A stretch of 6,917 nucleotides of DNA from JBCBKZ01 sp039026975 (GCA_039026975.1 JBCCLI010000359.1:1-6917), one strand, 5' to 3'. Shown: positions 1-6,660, counted from the stretch's first letter. Notes: generated from the letters alone by a model not told the origin. Numbers and translations: made by a program.

Positions 1-1
1 A

Positions 2-2263
2 AGTGATTTAAAAGTATTTTTTGAAGGTAACGGTGCCTCCTCTCTTAGAGACTGGCAGTGGAGTTTCGGAGATGGAACTTCTGATAGAGGGAGATTTATA
101 GACCATATCTACCAGCAGCCAGGTGTATATGAAGTGAAGGTAACCGCTACAGGAGAATTTGGCTGTGAGGCTTCCTTCCTGGATTCTGTGAAAATCCCTA
201 TCCAAAAAAAGAGAGAATGCTTTGCTGAGTTCGAGTATGAGCAGCTGGATGATAGTACCTATAAGTTTATGGGCCCTCCTCCGGGACCCAATCCAGAATT
301 TCAGCTGAGTTATGACTGGATTATAGATGGGCAACCTGTAGACATTGAGGGGCCAGTATTTAGGTACAGCTTTAAAGAAGAAGGTCTTCATGAAGTATGC
401 CTGACGGTCTATAATAATGCAGGGTGTCAGGCTACCCAATGTGAAATAGTCGTAGCTGCCGGAGAAAATACGGAAGGCTGTGTGGCTGACTTTGGGTATG
501 ATCTGGCAAATCCAGATGATGCGTATACCTATCAGTTTGTAAACAGCTCTCAGGGTGCTTACAGCATAGTAAGGTGGTTCTTTAATGACGGAATCACCAT
601 AGAAGAGGATTCTCCAGCGTTCCAGTTCCCGGGAGATGGGGTATTCCATGTAGGCCTGTTAGTGAGAAATGAAGACTGGTCATGCTGGGATTCTACTGTG
701 AAAGAAATTGTGGTAGGGAATGGCTTTCAAGACTGTCAGGTGGAGGTAGGCTTTTTTGCAGATGAAAATGACAGATTTAAGATTCATCTGGAGGCATTCT
801 CTGATAGACCTTATCGTCGTTTTGAATGGGTATTTCCTGATGGAACTGTTCAGGAAGGGAGAAAGCTTCTCAGGCGTTTTCCTGAGCCGGGAACTTATGA
901 GGTTTGTTTAAGGGCATATTCTGAAGATGGATGTGAAGCCAAGCAGTGTGTGGCTGTCATCATAGAGAGAAGTAACTTTGAGGCGGAATGTGATGCAGCA
1001 TTTATTTATGAAAACCTGGATACCTTTACCTATAAATTCTTTAACCAGTCCAGGTTCGGTAATCCAGGAAGTGGGAAGAACTTCCGCTGGGACTTTGGGG
1101 ATGGAACCTTCTCCGAAGAAAGAAGCCCTAAGCATAAATTTGAGAAGCCGGGTGGATACCTCGTATGTCTTGGGATTTGGGACAGCCTGGGCTGCCAAAG
1201 TAGTACCTGCGAATTCATCATTTCAGCAGGAGAAATGGGAGAATGCGTAGCCAACTATGATTATTCCGCTAATTTTGATGATTCATTGACCATAGCCTTT
1301 GAGAATTTATCTACGGGTAACTTCACTAATGTAGAATGGTACTTTGGGGACGGAGAAATGACCACAGAAGATAATCCTATCTATACCTACCCGAGGCCTG
1401 GGAAGTATTTTGGAGGATTGCTTATTTACAATGATGATTGGACATGCTGGGATTCCATGGCTACTACCATGACCATAGGAGAACCCCCCATTGATGATTG
1501 TAAGACATGGTTTGAGATAGTTCCTAATCCTACCAATGACCTAAGGGTAAGACTGATCGGTAAGGCAAATAGTCAGATAGAAAAGTGGGAATGGGAATTT
1601 AGCGATGGTACCAGGGTGTTAGGGCGCGAAATCCCACATAGGTTTAAGGCGGCTGGAGAATACAAAGTATGCCTGACTACTACAGATGAAAGAGGCTGTA
1701 TAGCCGCCTACTGTGAGGAGGTAAAAGTACCCTTCTTCGACCGGCCAGAATGTGTGGCAAGATTTAATCCAGTGCGGGTAGGTAGCGGGGTGTTTTACTT
1801 TGACAATGAGTCCAGAGGAGGTACGCCAGCAGATCCCCCTTCATTTTTCTGGGACTTTGGAGATGGAGAAGCTAGTTTAGAAAAAAATCCCCTCCATGAC
1901 TATCCTAATAATGGTACCTATCTGGTAACCTTAGCTATGGAAACAGCAGATGGATGTGTAGATACAGCTGAGTCCGTTATCCGGATTAAGGATCGTCAGG
2001 AAGAGCAGAGATGTCAGGCCAAGTTCCACTACTTTGGAGATGATGAAGCTGACGGAAAGCTGATTAACTTTATCAGTGATGTGGCGGCTAAAACAGATTC
2101 CATTACTTACGCATGGGACTTTGGAGATGGTAACGTCGCTTATGCACCTAATCCTAGCCATGTCTTTTCCTTACCAGGAAGGTATAGAACCTGCTTAGAG
2201 ATTACCACGGCGGAGGGCTGTGTGAGTACGTTCTGTGAGCCTGTCTTCATTGAAGACATAGAG
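2..2263 (+). repeat. Array of nine PKD repeats with a three-unit higher-order period
   Basis: Units begin at Cys codons 218, 479, 734, 989, 1244, 1499, 1751 and 2012, with a partial unit before them. Spacing is 252-261 nt and is exactly 255 nt for four consecutive intervals. Units 218-988 resemble units 989-1750 as a block of three (A-B-C). The A units share a TYKF segment, the B units share N(E/D)DW(S/T)CWDS in place of the usual GC..xxC ending, and the C units share SDGT/PDGT followed by a G-R-x-x-x-x-R-F pattern. The partial first unit looks like a C unit. The motif W(D/Y/S)FGDG is well kept in five units. An identical 17-bp DNA stretch encodes it at 1850-1866 and 2114-2130. Confidence 0.85.
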
Positions 2264-3175
2264 AAACCCGAGACCCACAGCGTAAGCGGAAAAATTTATG
2301 TAGGAGATGAGTATCCAGATGAAGTGACGGTCTACCTGGTTACCTTGGATATCTACACTCAGTTCTTATACGCGGTAGATTCCGTTACGCTTTCAGTTAG
2401 TGGTACAGATTCTGCCTTCTACCAGTTTGATGAAGTGCCCACGGGTTTCTACCTGACCAAGGCTGCGTTAGCGGAATCTTCCCAATACTTCGATAGGTAT
2501 ATTCCTACTTATTATGGGGAAAAGATCTTCTGGGCCAGAGCTAATTTCATTCCGCTCTTTACAGATAGGGAAGAAATAGACATCCAACTCATAGAAGCAG
2601 AGAATCCTGGGGGTCCTGGGTTTATCGCCGGTAATATCTTTGAAGGAGCTGGTAAAAATGATCCGGGAGCAGGTGGTGTTCAACTCATGCTATTAGATGA
2701 GGAAGGAAATCCCTTGGCCTACACCTTCTCAGATGAGAATGGCTACTTTGAGTTTGATAATATCCCCTTTGGTAACTATACCGTCTATGGAGAGTCTATT
2801 AATAAAGAGGCTGATCCTGTCCCAGCAGCTGTAGATGAGGATAATCCTGAAGACATAGATGTAGGCCTGGAAATACAGGAATCATTGATTACCGGTATAC
2901 GTGAAGATATAGACCAGTACCTGACCTCCATAGGGGAAGTATATCCTAACCCAGTAAGTGGGCAGGCACGCCTGGAAATAGAACTTCGTAACACAGAAGA
3001 GGTAGGTATCTTTGTGTATGATATACGTGGGAAGCTGATGGCTAAAAGAGTGGAGACATTGAGCAGAGGAGTTCGTAACATACAGATTGACGGAGAATCA
3101 TTAACTGCCGGTGTGTACCAGCTAACCCTGAGAATAGGTAAAGCCAATGTCAGCAGGAAGTTTGTGAAGTATTAG
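2..3175 (+). CDS. Large secreted PKD-repeat protein with T9SS C-terminal sorting domain (5' partial)
   Basis: The frame is open from the window edge to the TAA at 3173-3175, giving 1057 visible residues; the true start lies upstream. The GTG at 134 is not the start, because the 44 codons before it already encode a PKD core (WSFGDG at residues 20-25). Domains in order: a partial PKD repeat (1-67); eight more PKD repeats starting at Cys residues 73, 160, 245, 330, 415, 500, 584 and 671; two carboxypeptidase-regulatory-like beta-sandwich domains from about 760 and 873; and a type A T9SS sorting domain (about 979-1057, starting EVYPNP, with an AGVYQL core and ending in FVKY). The regular Cys pattern in the repeats suggests disulfides outside the cytoplasm. 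In this family the C-terminal domain directs export through the type IX machinery and is removed or attached at the cell surface; PKD arrays usually act as spacers, adhesins or glycan/protein-binding modules. No catalytic domain is visible here, so the N-terminal function is unknown. Confidence 0.93.
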   Translation, partial: SDLKVFFEGNGASSLRDWQWSFGDGTSDRGRFIDHIYQQPGVYEVKVTATGEFGCEASFLDSVKIPIQKKRECFAEFEYEQLDDSTYKFMGPPPGPNPEFQLSYDWIIDGQPVDIEGPVFRYSFKEEGLHEVCLTVYNNAGCQATQCEIVVAAGENTEGCVADFGYDLANPDDAYTYQFVNSSQGAYSIVRWFFNDGITIEEDSPAFQFPGDGVFHVGLLVRNEDWSCWDSTVKEIVVGNGFQDCQVEVGFFADENDRFKIHLEAFSDRPYRRFEWVFPDGTVQEGRKLLRRFPEPGTYEVCLRAYSEDGCEAKQCVAVIIERSNFEAECDAAFIYENLDTFTYKFFNQSRFGNPGSGKNFRWDFGDGTFSEERSPKHKFEKPGGYLVCLGIWDSLGCQSSTCEFIISAGEMGECVANYDYSANFDDSLTIAFENLSTGNFTNVEWYFGDGEMTTEDNPIYTYPRPGKYFGGLLIYNDDWTCWDSMATTMTIGEPPIDDCKTWFEIVPNPTNDLRVRLIGKANSQIEKWEWEFSDGTRVLGREIPHRFKAAGEYKVCLTTTDERGCIAAYCEEVKVPFFDRPECVARFNPVRVGSGVFYFDNESRGGTPADPPSFFWDFGDGEASLEKNPLHDYPNNGTYLVTLAMETADGCVDTAESVIRIKDRQEEQRCQAKFHYFGDDEADGKLINFISDVAAKTDSITYAWDFGDGNVAYAPNPSHVFSLPGRYRTCLEITTAEGCVSTFCEPVFIEDIEKPETHSVSGKIYVGDEYPDEVTVYLVTLDIYTQFLYAVDSVTLSVSGTDSAFYQFDEVPTGFYLTKAALAESSQYFDRYIPTYYGEKIFWARANFIPLFTDREEIDIQLIEAENPGGPGFIAGNIFEGAGKNDPGAGGVQLMLLDEEGNPLAYTFSDENGYFEFDNIPFGNYTVYGESINKEADPVPAAVDEDNPEDIDVGLEIQESLITGIREDIDQYLTSIGEVYPNPVSGQARLEIELRNTEEVGIFVYDIRGKLMAKRVETLSRGVRNIQIDGESLTAGVYQLTLRIGKANVSRKFVKY

Positions 3176-3180
3176 AAAAA

Positions 3181-3218
3181 AGTAATAGCTCCGGGTTTAT
3201 CCTCGGAGCTATTATTTT
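3181..3218. terminator. Bidirectional intrinsic terminator between convergent transcription units
   Basis: A perfect 11-bp stem (3183-3193 with 3204-3214) encloses a 10-nt loop. It is followed by TTTT on the plus strand, six nt after the PKD-gene stop codon. On the minus strand the stem is followed by a T-rich run (complement of the A-run at 3176-3181), so it can also end the three-gene operon arriving from the right. No better terminator is seen between 3219 and 3329, where only weak hairpins without T-tracts occur. Confidence 0.85.
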
Positions 3219-3329
3219 CACCATTTTTCTTTAGACTAATTTGGGTTTAGTCTGAAATGACTAAAAATATAGCTAAATCAAAATGTTCACTTTAGTTAGC
3301 ATCTTTTTACTCCAATGCTTGTGACTAAC

Positions 3330-3737
3330 TCAATTAAACCAAAAAACTGAGACTATAACCATTAGAATGAAAATTTGAAGTAGATAAAAAATGTTTAATG
3401 TTTTTGAGAACATTGATCGGATCCAGGTGTTTCTCCCAGATGAATTATGGTAATGAGCTAGCGAAAAGTCAATTTCATCGATTCTTAAACTCCTAACTTC
3501 ATCATATTTTGCTCTAAATAACCTCTCTTGCCATAGGAAGTACCCATCTAAGGTCCAGAACATGAAAACTGGGATAAATGCAATTAAAATAAGGTCTATT
3601 TTCAAATCTGAGGCAGCCGCTAGGGCAAGAAAGGCGGAAAGAATTGTAACGGTCCATCCCTTAAGTTGAAAGGAATACTGACTCATTCTTACAATTGATG
3701 ATTGTAAGTAATCCAAATGCTTATGTTTATCAGACAT
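3330..3737 (-). CDS. Small three-TM membrane protein, third gene of the operon
   Basis: 135 aa, ATG at 3737-3735, TGA at 3332-3330. A hydrophilic N-terminus (MSDKHKHLDYLQSSIVRMSQ) precedes two close membrane segments (about 27-42 and 47-69). A basic/acidic cytoplasmic-type stretch (70-112) follows, then a third membrane segment at the extreme C-terminus (113-134). The run W-x-x-D-x-Y-x-L-W-Q-E-R-x-F-x-x-x-Y-D-x-V-R (61-82) looks like a family signature. I recall similar small uncharacterised membrane proteins being common in bacteria, but cannot assign a named family. The segment layout is reminiscent of small TM effectors such as SLATT, with a different arrangement, so this is only a comparison. 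It starts 25 nt after the PEP-utiliser stop, so it is almost certainly co-transcribed and may be the membrane partner or effector. There is no Shine-Dalgarno sequence, as is usual in Bacteroidota. Confidence 0.85.
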   Translation of the reverse strand: MSDKHKHLDYLQSSIVRMSQYSFQLKGWTVTILSAFLALAAASDLKIDLILIAFIPVFMFWTLDGYFLWQERLFRAKYDEVRSLRIDEIDFSLAHYHNSSGRNTWIRSMFSKTLNIFYLLQIFILMVIVSVFWFN

Positions 3738-3762
3738 TTATTCGTAAAGTAATGGATTTTGT

Positions 3763-5247
3763 TTAGCTGAGAATTTTCCTTAGTTCCTCAACCATTTTAA
3801 TTCTGATAATTTTATGGTAGTGTCTTAAATGTTCATTTGAATAGTACTCAAGCCACTTTTCAATACCGTTTACCTGCCAATCATCATTTGCTTTCGAAAT
3901 ATTTGTAATAAATAACTGTAATTTTGTTGAAGAAAGGGAGGGAGTAAGGCCCAATAATTTTACTATTGGAGCAAACTGAGGTACTGATGCTAGTTCCCCA
4001 TGCAAATAAGGATTGATTCCATAATTGGAGCATAACTTTGCGATCACAAATAGTTGTCGTATTATAGAAAAATCCCATTCATTATAAAGAAGCTGTTTGT
4101 TACCATCTTTCTCGGATGGTTCTTGATAGTCAGTTAAATTTCTATCAACTGCAAGAGTAAATTGTGTTAAATCATTTGTTCCGATTCCGATAATTGAAGG
4201 TAAATATCCAAAGTCTAGCTTAAAATTCTCAATCCAGTAATTGAAATTGATGACTGAGGATGGTTGTTCGACTTTCCATCCAAAGTTAATGTTAAAATGA
4301 CCTTTATTATCTTTTGATTTTATTTCAAGGCCCGATTCCATTAGTAGACTGTAGGCTTTCTTAATTTGGATATAGGAGGATACTAACGGAATCAAGACTC
4401 CTAGCCTAGAGTTATATTTTTCTGGATCAGACTTAATTATCTGGACTATGCAATTTATCATTAACCTGAAAAAAGGCCAGTCTTCTTGGAAAGATCTTCG
4501 TACTCCTCTAAATCCCATATGATCGTAAGGGGTTTCTTCCAAATCAATTGATCGAATGACGACCTCGTCTTCTGGGAATTTATTGAGACAATACAATAGA
4601 AGAGTTTCAAGTTTGTAGCTCATTTTTTTACTAAGATTTTTGTCTTTAGCAATCTTAGTAATTGCAGTTATCTCATTAGACTTATTAATGATATCAAAGA
4701 CTAAAGAACCATCTTCATATCTCTCAAACAGTAACTCACCCAAGCACCTTACGGCAACAAATTCACTTCTAATAATACCTATTCCATTTGCATTAAATCT
4801 ACTTGCTAGTTCAGCACCTTCAATAGACCCGATATTTGCTAAATACTTTAATCCAATATCAGTGTGAATATTTTTAGAGCTGTGATTGGATTCATGATTC
4901 CAATGATATTTCAATTTTTTAAAGTCTTCAACACTTTGATCCAAAAAGTTAATGCTATTTTGAATTTCCATTAAGCCAAATGAGACAGATCTATTCGGAA
5001 TAAGATTATCATTAAAATAGATCGAAAGATGATTATTCTTACCACTCTTAACAAGAATTACTCCTAGAGGATTATGAATAGAAACAAATGCAGCAATATA
5101 TAATGGTGTATCAAAGTTAAGAATAATGACTTTGTCTCTAATAAGCTCCGGTTCTTCTAAGCATCTCGAACTCCATATCAAAGCCTTCCGGTGAAAGTTG
5201 TAGGATAAAGAGTTCATTTCTAACTCATTTGTTATTATTCCAGCCAT
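3763..5247 (-). CDS. Stand-alone PEP-utilising protein: swivel-His-like domain plus PEP-binding TIM barrel
   Basis: 494 aa. Residues 38-90 resemble the phosphohistidine swivel domain of PtsI, PEP synthase and PPDK: SGKNNHLSI sits where GGxTSHxAI is expected, with the candidate phospho-His at H73. Residues 135-450 match the PEP-binding barrel: NIGSxEGAELA with GIGIIRSEF (R160), RSID (R232), GFRGVR (R247/R250), KVEQP (E327), IGTNDLTQFTLAVDR (N358, D359, R369) and HGELA. By alignment with E. coli EI, the Mg ligands (E431, D455) and PEP-contacting R296, R332, N454 and R465 are kept, but the general acid Cys502 is His416. There is no ATP-grasp domain (unlike PPDK/PEP synthase, about 790-870 aa) and no HPr-binding helical domain (unlike PtsI, about 575 aa), so substrate and partner are unknown. 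The start chosen overlaps the upstream gene by 23 nt; Met11 at 5217 would avoid the overlap. It could bind PEP as a sensor, phosphorylate an unknown partner, or be catalytically altered. Confidence 0.85.
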   Translation of the reverse strand: MAGIITNELEMNSLSYNFHRKALIWSSRCLEEPELIRDKVIILNFDTPLYIAAFVSIHNPLGVILVKSGKNNHLSIYFNDNLIPNRSVSFGLMEIQNSINFLDQSVEDFKKLKYHWNHESNHSSKNIHTDIGLKYLANIGSIEGAELASRFNANGIGIIRSEFVAVRCLGELLFERYEDGSLVFDIINKSNEITAITKIAKDKNLSKKMSYKLETLLLYCLNKFPEDEVVIRSIDLEETPYDHMGFRGVRRSFQEDWPFFRLMINCIVQIIKSDPEKYNSRLGVLIPLVSSYIQIKKAYSLLMESGLEIKSKDNKGHFNINFGWKVEQPSSVINFNYWIENFKLDFGYLPSIIGIGTNDLTQFTLAVDRNLTDYQEPSEKDGNKQLLYNEWDFSIIRQLFVIAKLCSNYGINPYLHGELASVPQFAPIVKLLGLTPSLSSTKLQLFITNISKANDDWQVNGIEKWLEYYSNEHLRHYHKIIRIKMVEELRKILS

Positions 5248-6430
5248 TGATTTTTTCTTGTGTTAAAGTTTGGGCTTTTTCCCATAACCTTTTGAAGAGG
5301 AGAGAATGCTTATTAATTAATTCAAGATTTTTTTTGGGATATCCCCCCTCACCATTTCTAAAATACACAAAATCTGTCTGTTTTAAATTCCATTCCTGCT
5401 TTGAATTTTGCAAGTAAGTCGGAAAAAAGAGGAGTTGTTGAGTGTCCTTTTTCCAGATTGCTAGATTAGGATATTTCTCAGCATCACTTTTAAAGTTTTT
5501 TGAGACATAAAACTTCACTTCAAACTTATCTTCATATTCAGTGGATTCCTCACAATGACTTCTGAGTGTTTGGAGTAACCACCTATTATGTGTGTGTAAA
5601 GAATTTAACTCTGATTCGCTAAACAAGAATACTCTTTTTATTGAAGTGCCCCTAAGAACAGCATTAACATTTTCAATAAAATACTCTGAATTCTTACCTT
5701 CATCAGTGATCTCTTTCCAAAAGGCAAGTCTTGTAATTGTATAGAACTCACACCCACTTTCATTTAGTTGTGAAACATAATCAGAATAATACTGAATAAT
5801 TTCCTGCCTAGGTTTCCTATTTCTTAAATCAAATTTTCCTTTTTGTAAATCTTTAATTCTTCTATTTAATCTTTGAAATTCTCCTTTAGCTAAGTTTTGA
5901 AGTAGAGAATCAAACTCAATTTTTCTTAAACCATTCTCAATATTCATTAAGTAGGTATTAATATCTGGATCAAATCGCAATGACCTTTGTTTGTTGTTGT
6001 CATCAGAAAACTCTTTCAAAAATGTATTTACTAAATTCTCTTTTAGAACGTTAAGTCCATCGACACTAAATTCGTAGGAGATAAATTCTCGATTGGAAAC
6101 ATTAAATGGAATTTTATCTTCAGCTCCCTTTCTTAATAGAATTATTATTTTTTTATTCAAAGCAACGCAATAACCAAATTCCCATAAAACATTGGGCCTT
6201 GAGCCAGTGATATCAATAATTCCGATATTACAATTTGCTATTAAGGTAGTTATCGATTCTAGTTTGCTGCCTTCAGATGTATAATCATCATCTGCTCTAA
6301 GTGATTCAATCTTCGTTTTTTTGGGCCTGGAGTTAAATTCATTGCAAGCCGCTTTAATCGATTCATAAACAAAGGAGTAGGATTTCTCAAAGGGCATTAA
6401 TACTGCACATTTTATTTTTTCTTGCAACAT
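5225..6430 (-). CDS. Nucleoside 2-deoxyribosyltransferase/TIR-like domain protein with unknown C-terminal domain, first gene of the operon
   Basis: 401 aa, ATG at 6430-6428, TGA at 5227-5225. Residues 5-142 form a Rossmann-like domain: AVLMPFEKSYSFVYESIKAA (9-28), RADDD (45-49), a predicted strand and turn IIDITGSRPNVLWEFG (71-86), then ALNKKIIILL. This matches the nucleoside 2-deoxyribosyltransferase-like superfamily, related to TIR and SLOG folds; E84 in WEFG sits where the catalytic Glu of these base-exchanging/hydrolysing enzymes is expected, and D73 is also kept. Residues 160-200 are charged and helical. Residues 205-390 form a second domain that I do not recognise, with YYSDYVSQL, FYTITRLAFW, NAVLRGTSIKRVFLFSE and FEVKFYVSKN segments. 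Its alpha/beta pattern recalls PLD-like ligand-binding modules but has no HKD motif. There is no signal peptide or membrane segment, so it is cytoplasmic. It is the promoter-proximal gene. In conflict systems such domains sense or degrade nucleotides; that role here is inference. Confidence 0.85.
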   Translation of the reverse strand: MLQEKIKCAVLMPFEKSYSFVYESIKAACNEFNSRPKKTKIESLRADDDYTSEGSKLESITTLIANCNIGIIDITGSRPNVLWEFGYCVALNKKIIILLRKGAEDKIPFNVSNREFISYEFSVDGLNVLKENLVNTFLKEFSDDNNKQRSLRFDPDINTYLMNIENGLRKIEFDSLLQNLAKGEFQRLNRRIKDLQKGKFDLRNRKPRQEIIQYYSDYVSQLNESGCEFYTITRLAFWKEITDEGKNSEYFIENVNAVLRGTSIKRVFLFSESELNSLHTHNRWLLQTLRSHCEESTEYEDKFEVKFYVSKNFKSDAEKYPNLAIWKKDTQQLLFFPTYLQNSKQEWNLKQTDFVYFRNGEGGYPKKNLELINKHSLLFKRLWEKAQTLTQEKINGWNNNK

Positions 6431-6554
6431 ATAATCAACAGGTTTAAGTAAAATTCAATGTAATTGACAATTCATATATTGAAAATAATATTTAGGTGTT
6501 GATATTCCTATTCATGAATTGACTGGGATCTACTTTTGTAACCTGACATAAATA
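6431..6554 (-). promoter_or_regulatory. Leader/promoter region of the three-gene operon (promoter not resolved)
   Basis: This AT-rich gap between the tRNA terminator and the operon start codon must hold the operon promoter, unless tRNA read-through supplies transcription. I find no exact TAnnTTTG box. The nearest candidates on the minus strand are a weak TACATTGA and a TTGTCA...17 bp...TTAAAC pair close to the gene. Short symmetric elements occur: AATTGACAATT at 6462-6472, the perfect palindrome ATTCATGAAT at 6510-6519, and AATTGAC repeated directly at 6462-6468 and 6517-6523. These could be operator half-sites, but their A+T richness makes chance likely. Confidence 0.3.
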
Positions 6555-6584
6555 AAAAAGCTGACAATTTACTGTCAGCTTTTT
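6555..6584 (-). terminator. Intrinsic terminator downstream of tRNA-Phe
   Basis: A 12-bp perfect stem (6555-6566 with 6573-6584; core AGCTGACA/TGTCAGCT) has a 6-nt loop. On the minus strand it is followed by a T-rich tail, only three nt after the tRNA 3' end. It should end tRNA transcription and insulate the operon downstream. The A/T-flanked stem is also near-symmetric, so it could act in both directions. Confidence 0.85.
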
Positions 6585-6587
6585 CTG

Positions 6588-6660
6588 TGGTGTGGGGCGG
6601 GTTCGAACCGCCGACACCAGGATTTTCAGTCCTGTGCTCTACCAACTGAGCTACCGCACC
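6588..6660 (-). tRNA. tRNA-Phe (anticodon GAA)
   Basis: A 73-nt cloverleaf reads on the minus strand. Acceptor GGTGCGG pairs with CCACACC except for one C5-A68 mismatch. The D arm is GCTC/GAGC with loop AGTTGGTA. The anticodon stem CAGGA/TCCTG holds loop CTGAAAA, so the anticodon is GAA (Phe). The variable loop is GTGTC. The T arm GGCGG/CCGCC holds loop TTCGAAC. The discriminator base is A, and the CCA end is not encoded (the next bases are CAG). It has its own promoter upstream and a hairpin terminator directly downstream, so it is a single-gene unit. Its 3' end faces the operon. Confidence 0.97.

Noticed and set aside
134..136. GTG as start codon of the PKD protein
   Set aside because: The frame stays open to the window edge, and the 44 codons before it encode a good PKD core, so the gene is 5' truncated by the window.
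8..649. 213-codon open frame on the minus strand
   Set aside because: It lies wholly antisense to the PKD repeats, has no recognisable domain, and the plus-strand frame has unmistakable PKD motifs throughout.
2785..3147. 120-codon minus-strand frame
   Set aside because: It is antisense to the T9SS sorting domain; its composition is that of a shadow frame.
3230..3256. Hairpin TTTAGACT/AGTCTGAA as a terminator for the operon
   Set aside because: The 8-bp stem includes a G-T pair and has no T-tract on either strand; the 3181-3218 hairpin is far better.
4364..4366. Gln294 in place of a conserved Glu after the LIPL strand, first read as loss of a Mg ligand
   Set aside because: Counting along E. 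coli EI shows that the Mg ligands are the Glu of VETP and the Asp of GTND, both kept here (E327, D359).
4640..4867. 75-codon plus-strand frame within the PEP-utiliser gene
   Set aside because: It is a shadow of the barrel-coding region, which shows clear family motifs in the minus frame.
5229..5417. 62-codon plus-strand frame at the NDT-like/PEP gene junction
   Set aside because: It is antisense to the end of the 401-aa gene and has no promoter or recognisable content.
5225..5830. PLD nuclease activity for the C-terminal domain of the 401-aa protein
   Set aside because: No HxKxxxxD motif is present; HTHNRWLL at 280-287 does not fit the pattern.
6588..6611. att duplication of the tRNA-Phe 3' end marking an integrated island
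   Set aside because: No second copy of the GGTTCGAACC-containing segment and no integrase gene were found in the window, so integration is only inferred from composition and position.
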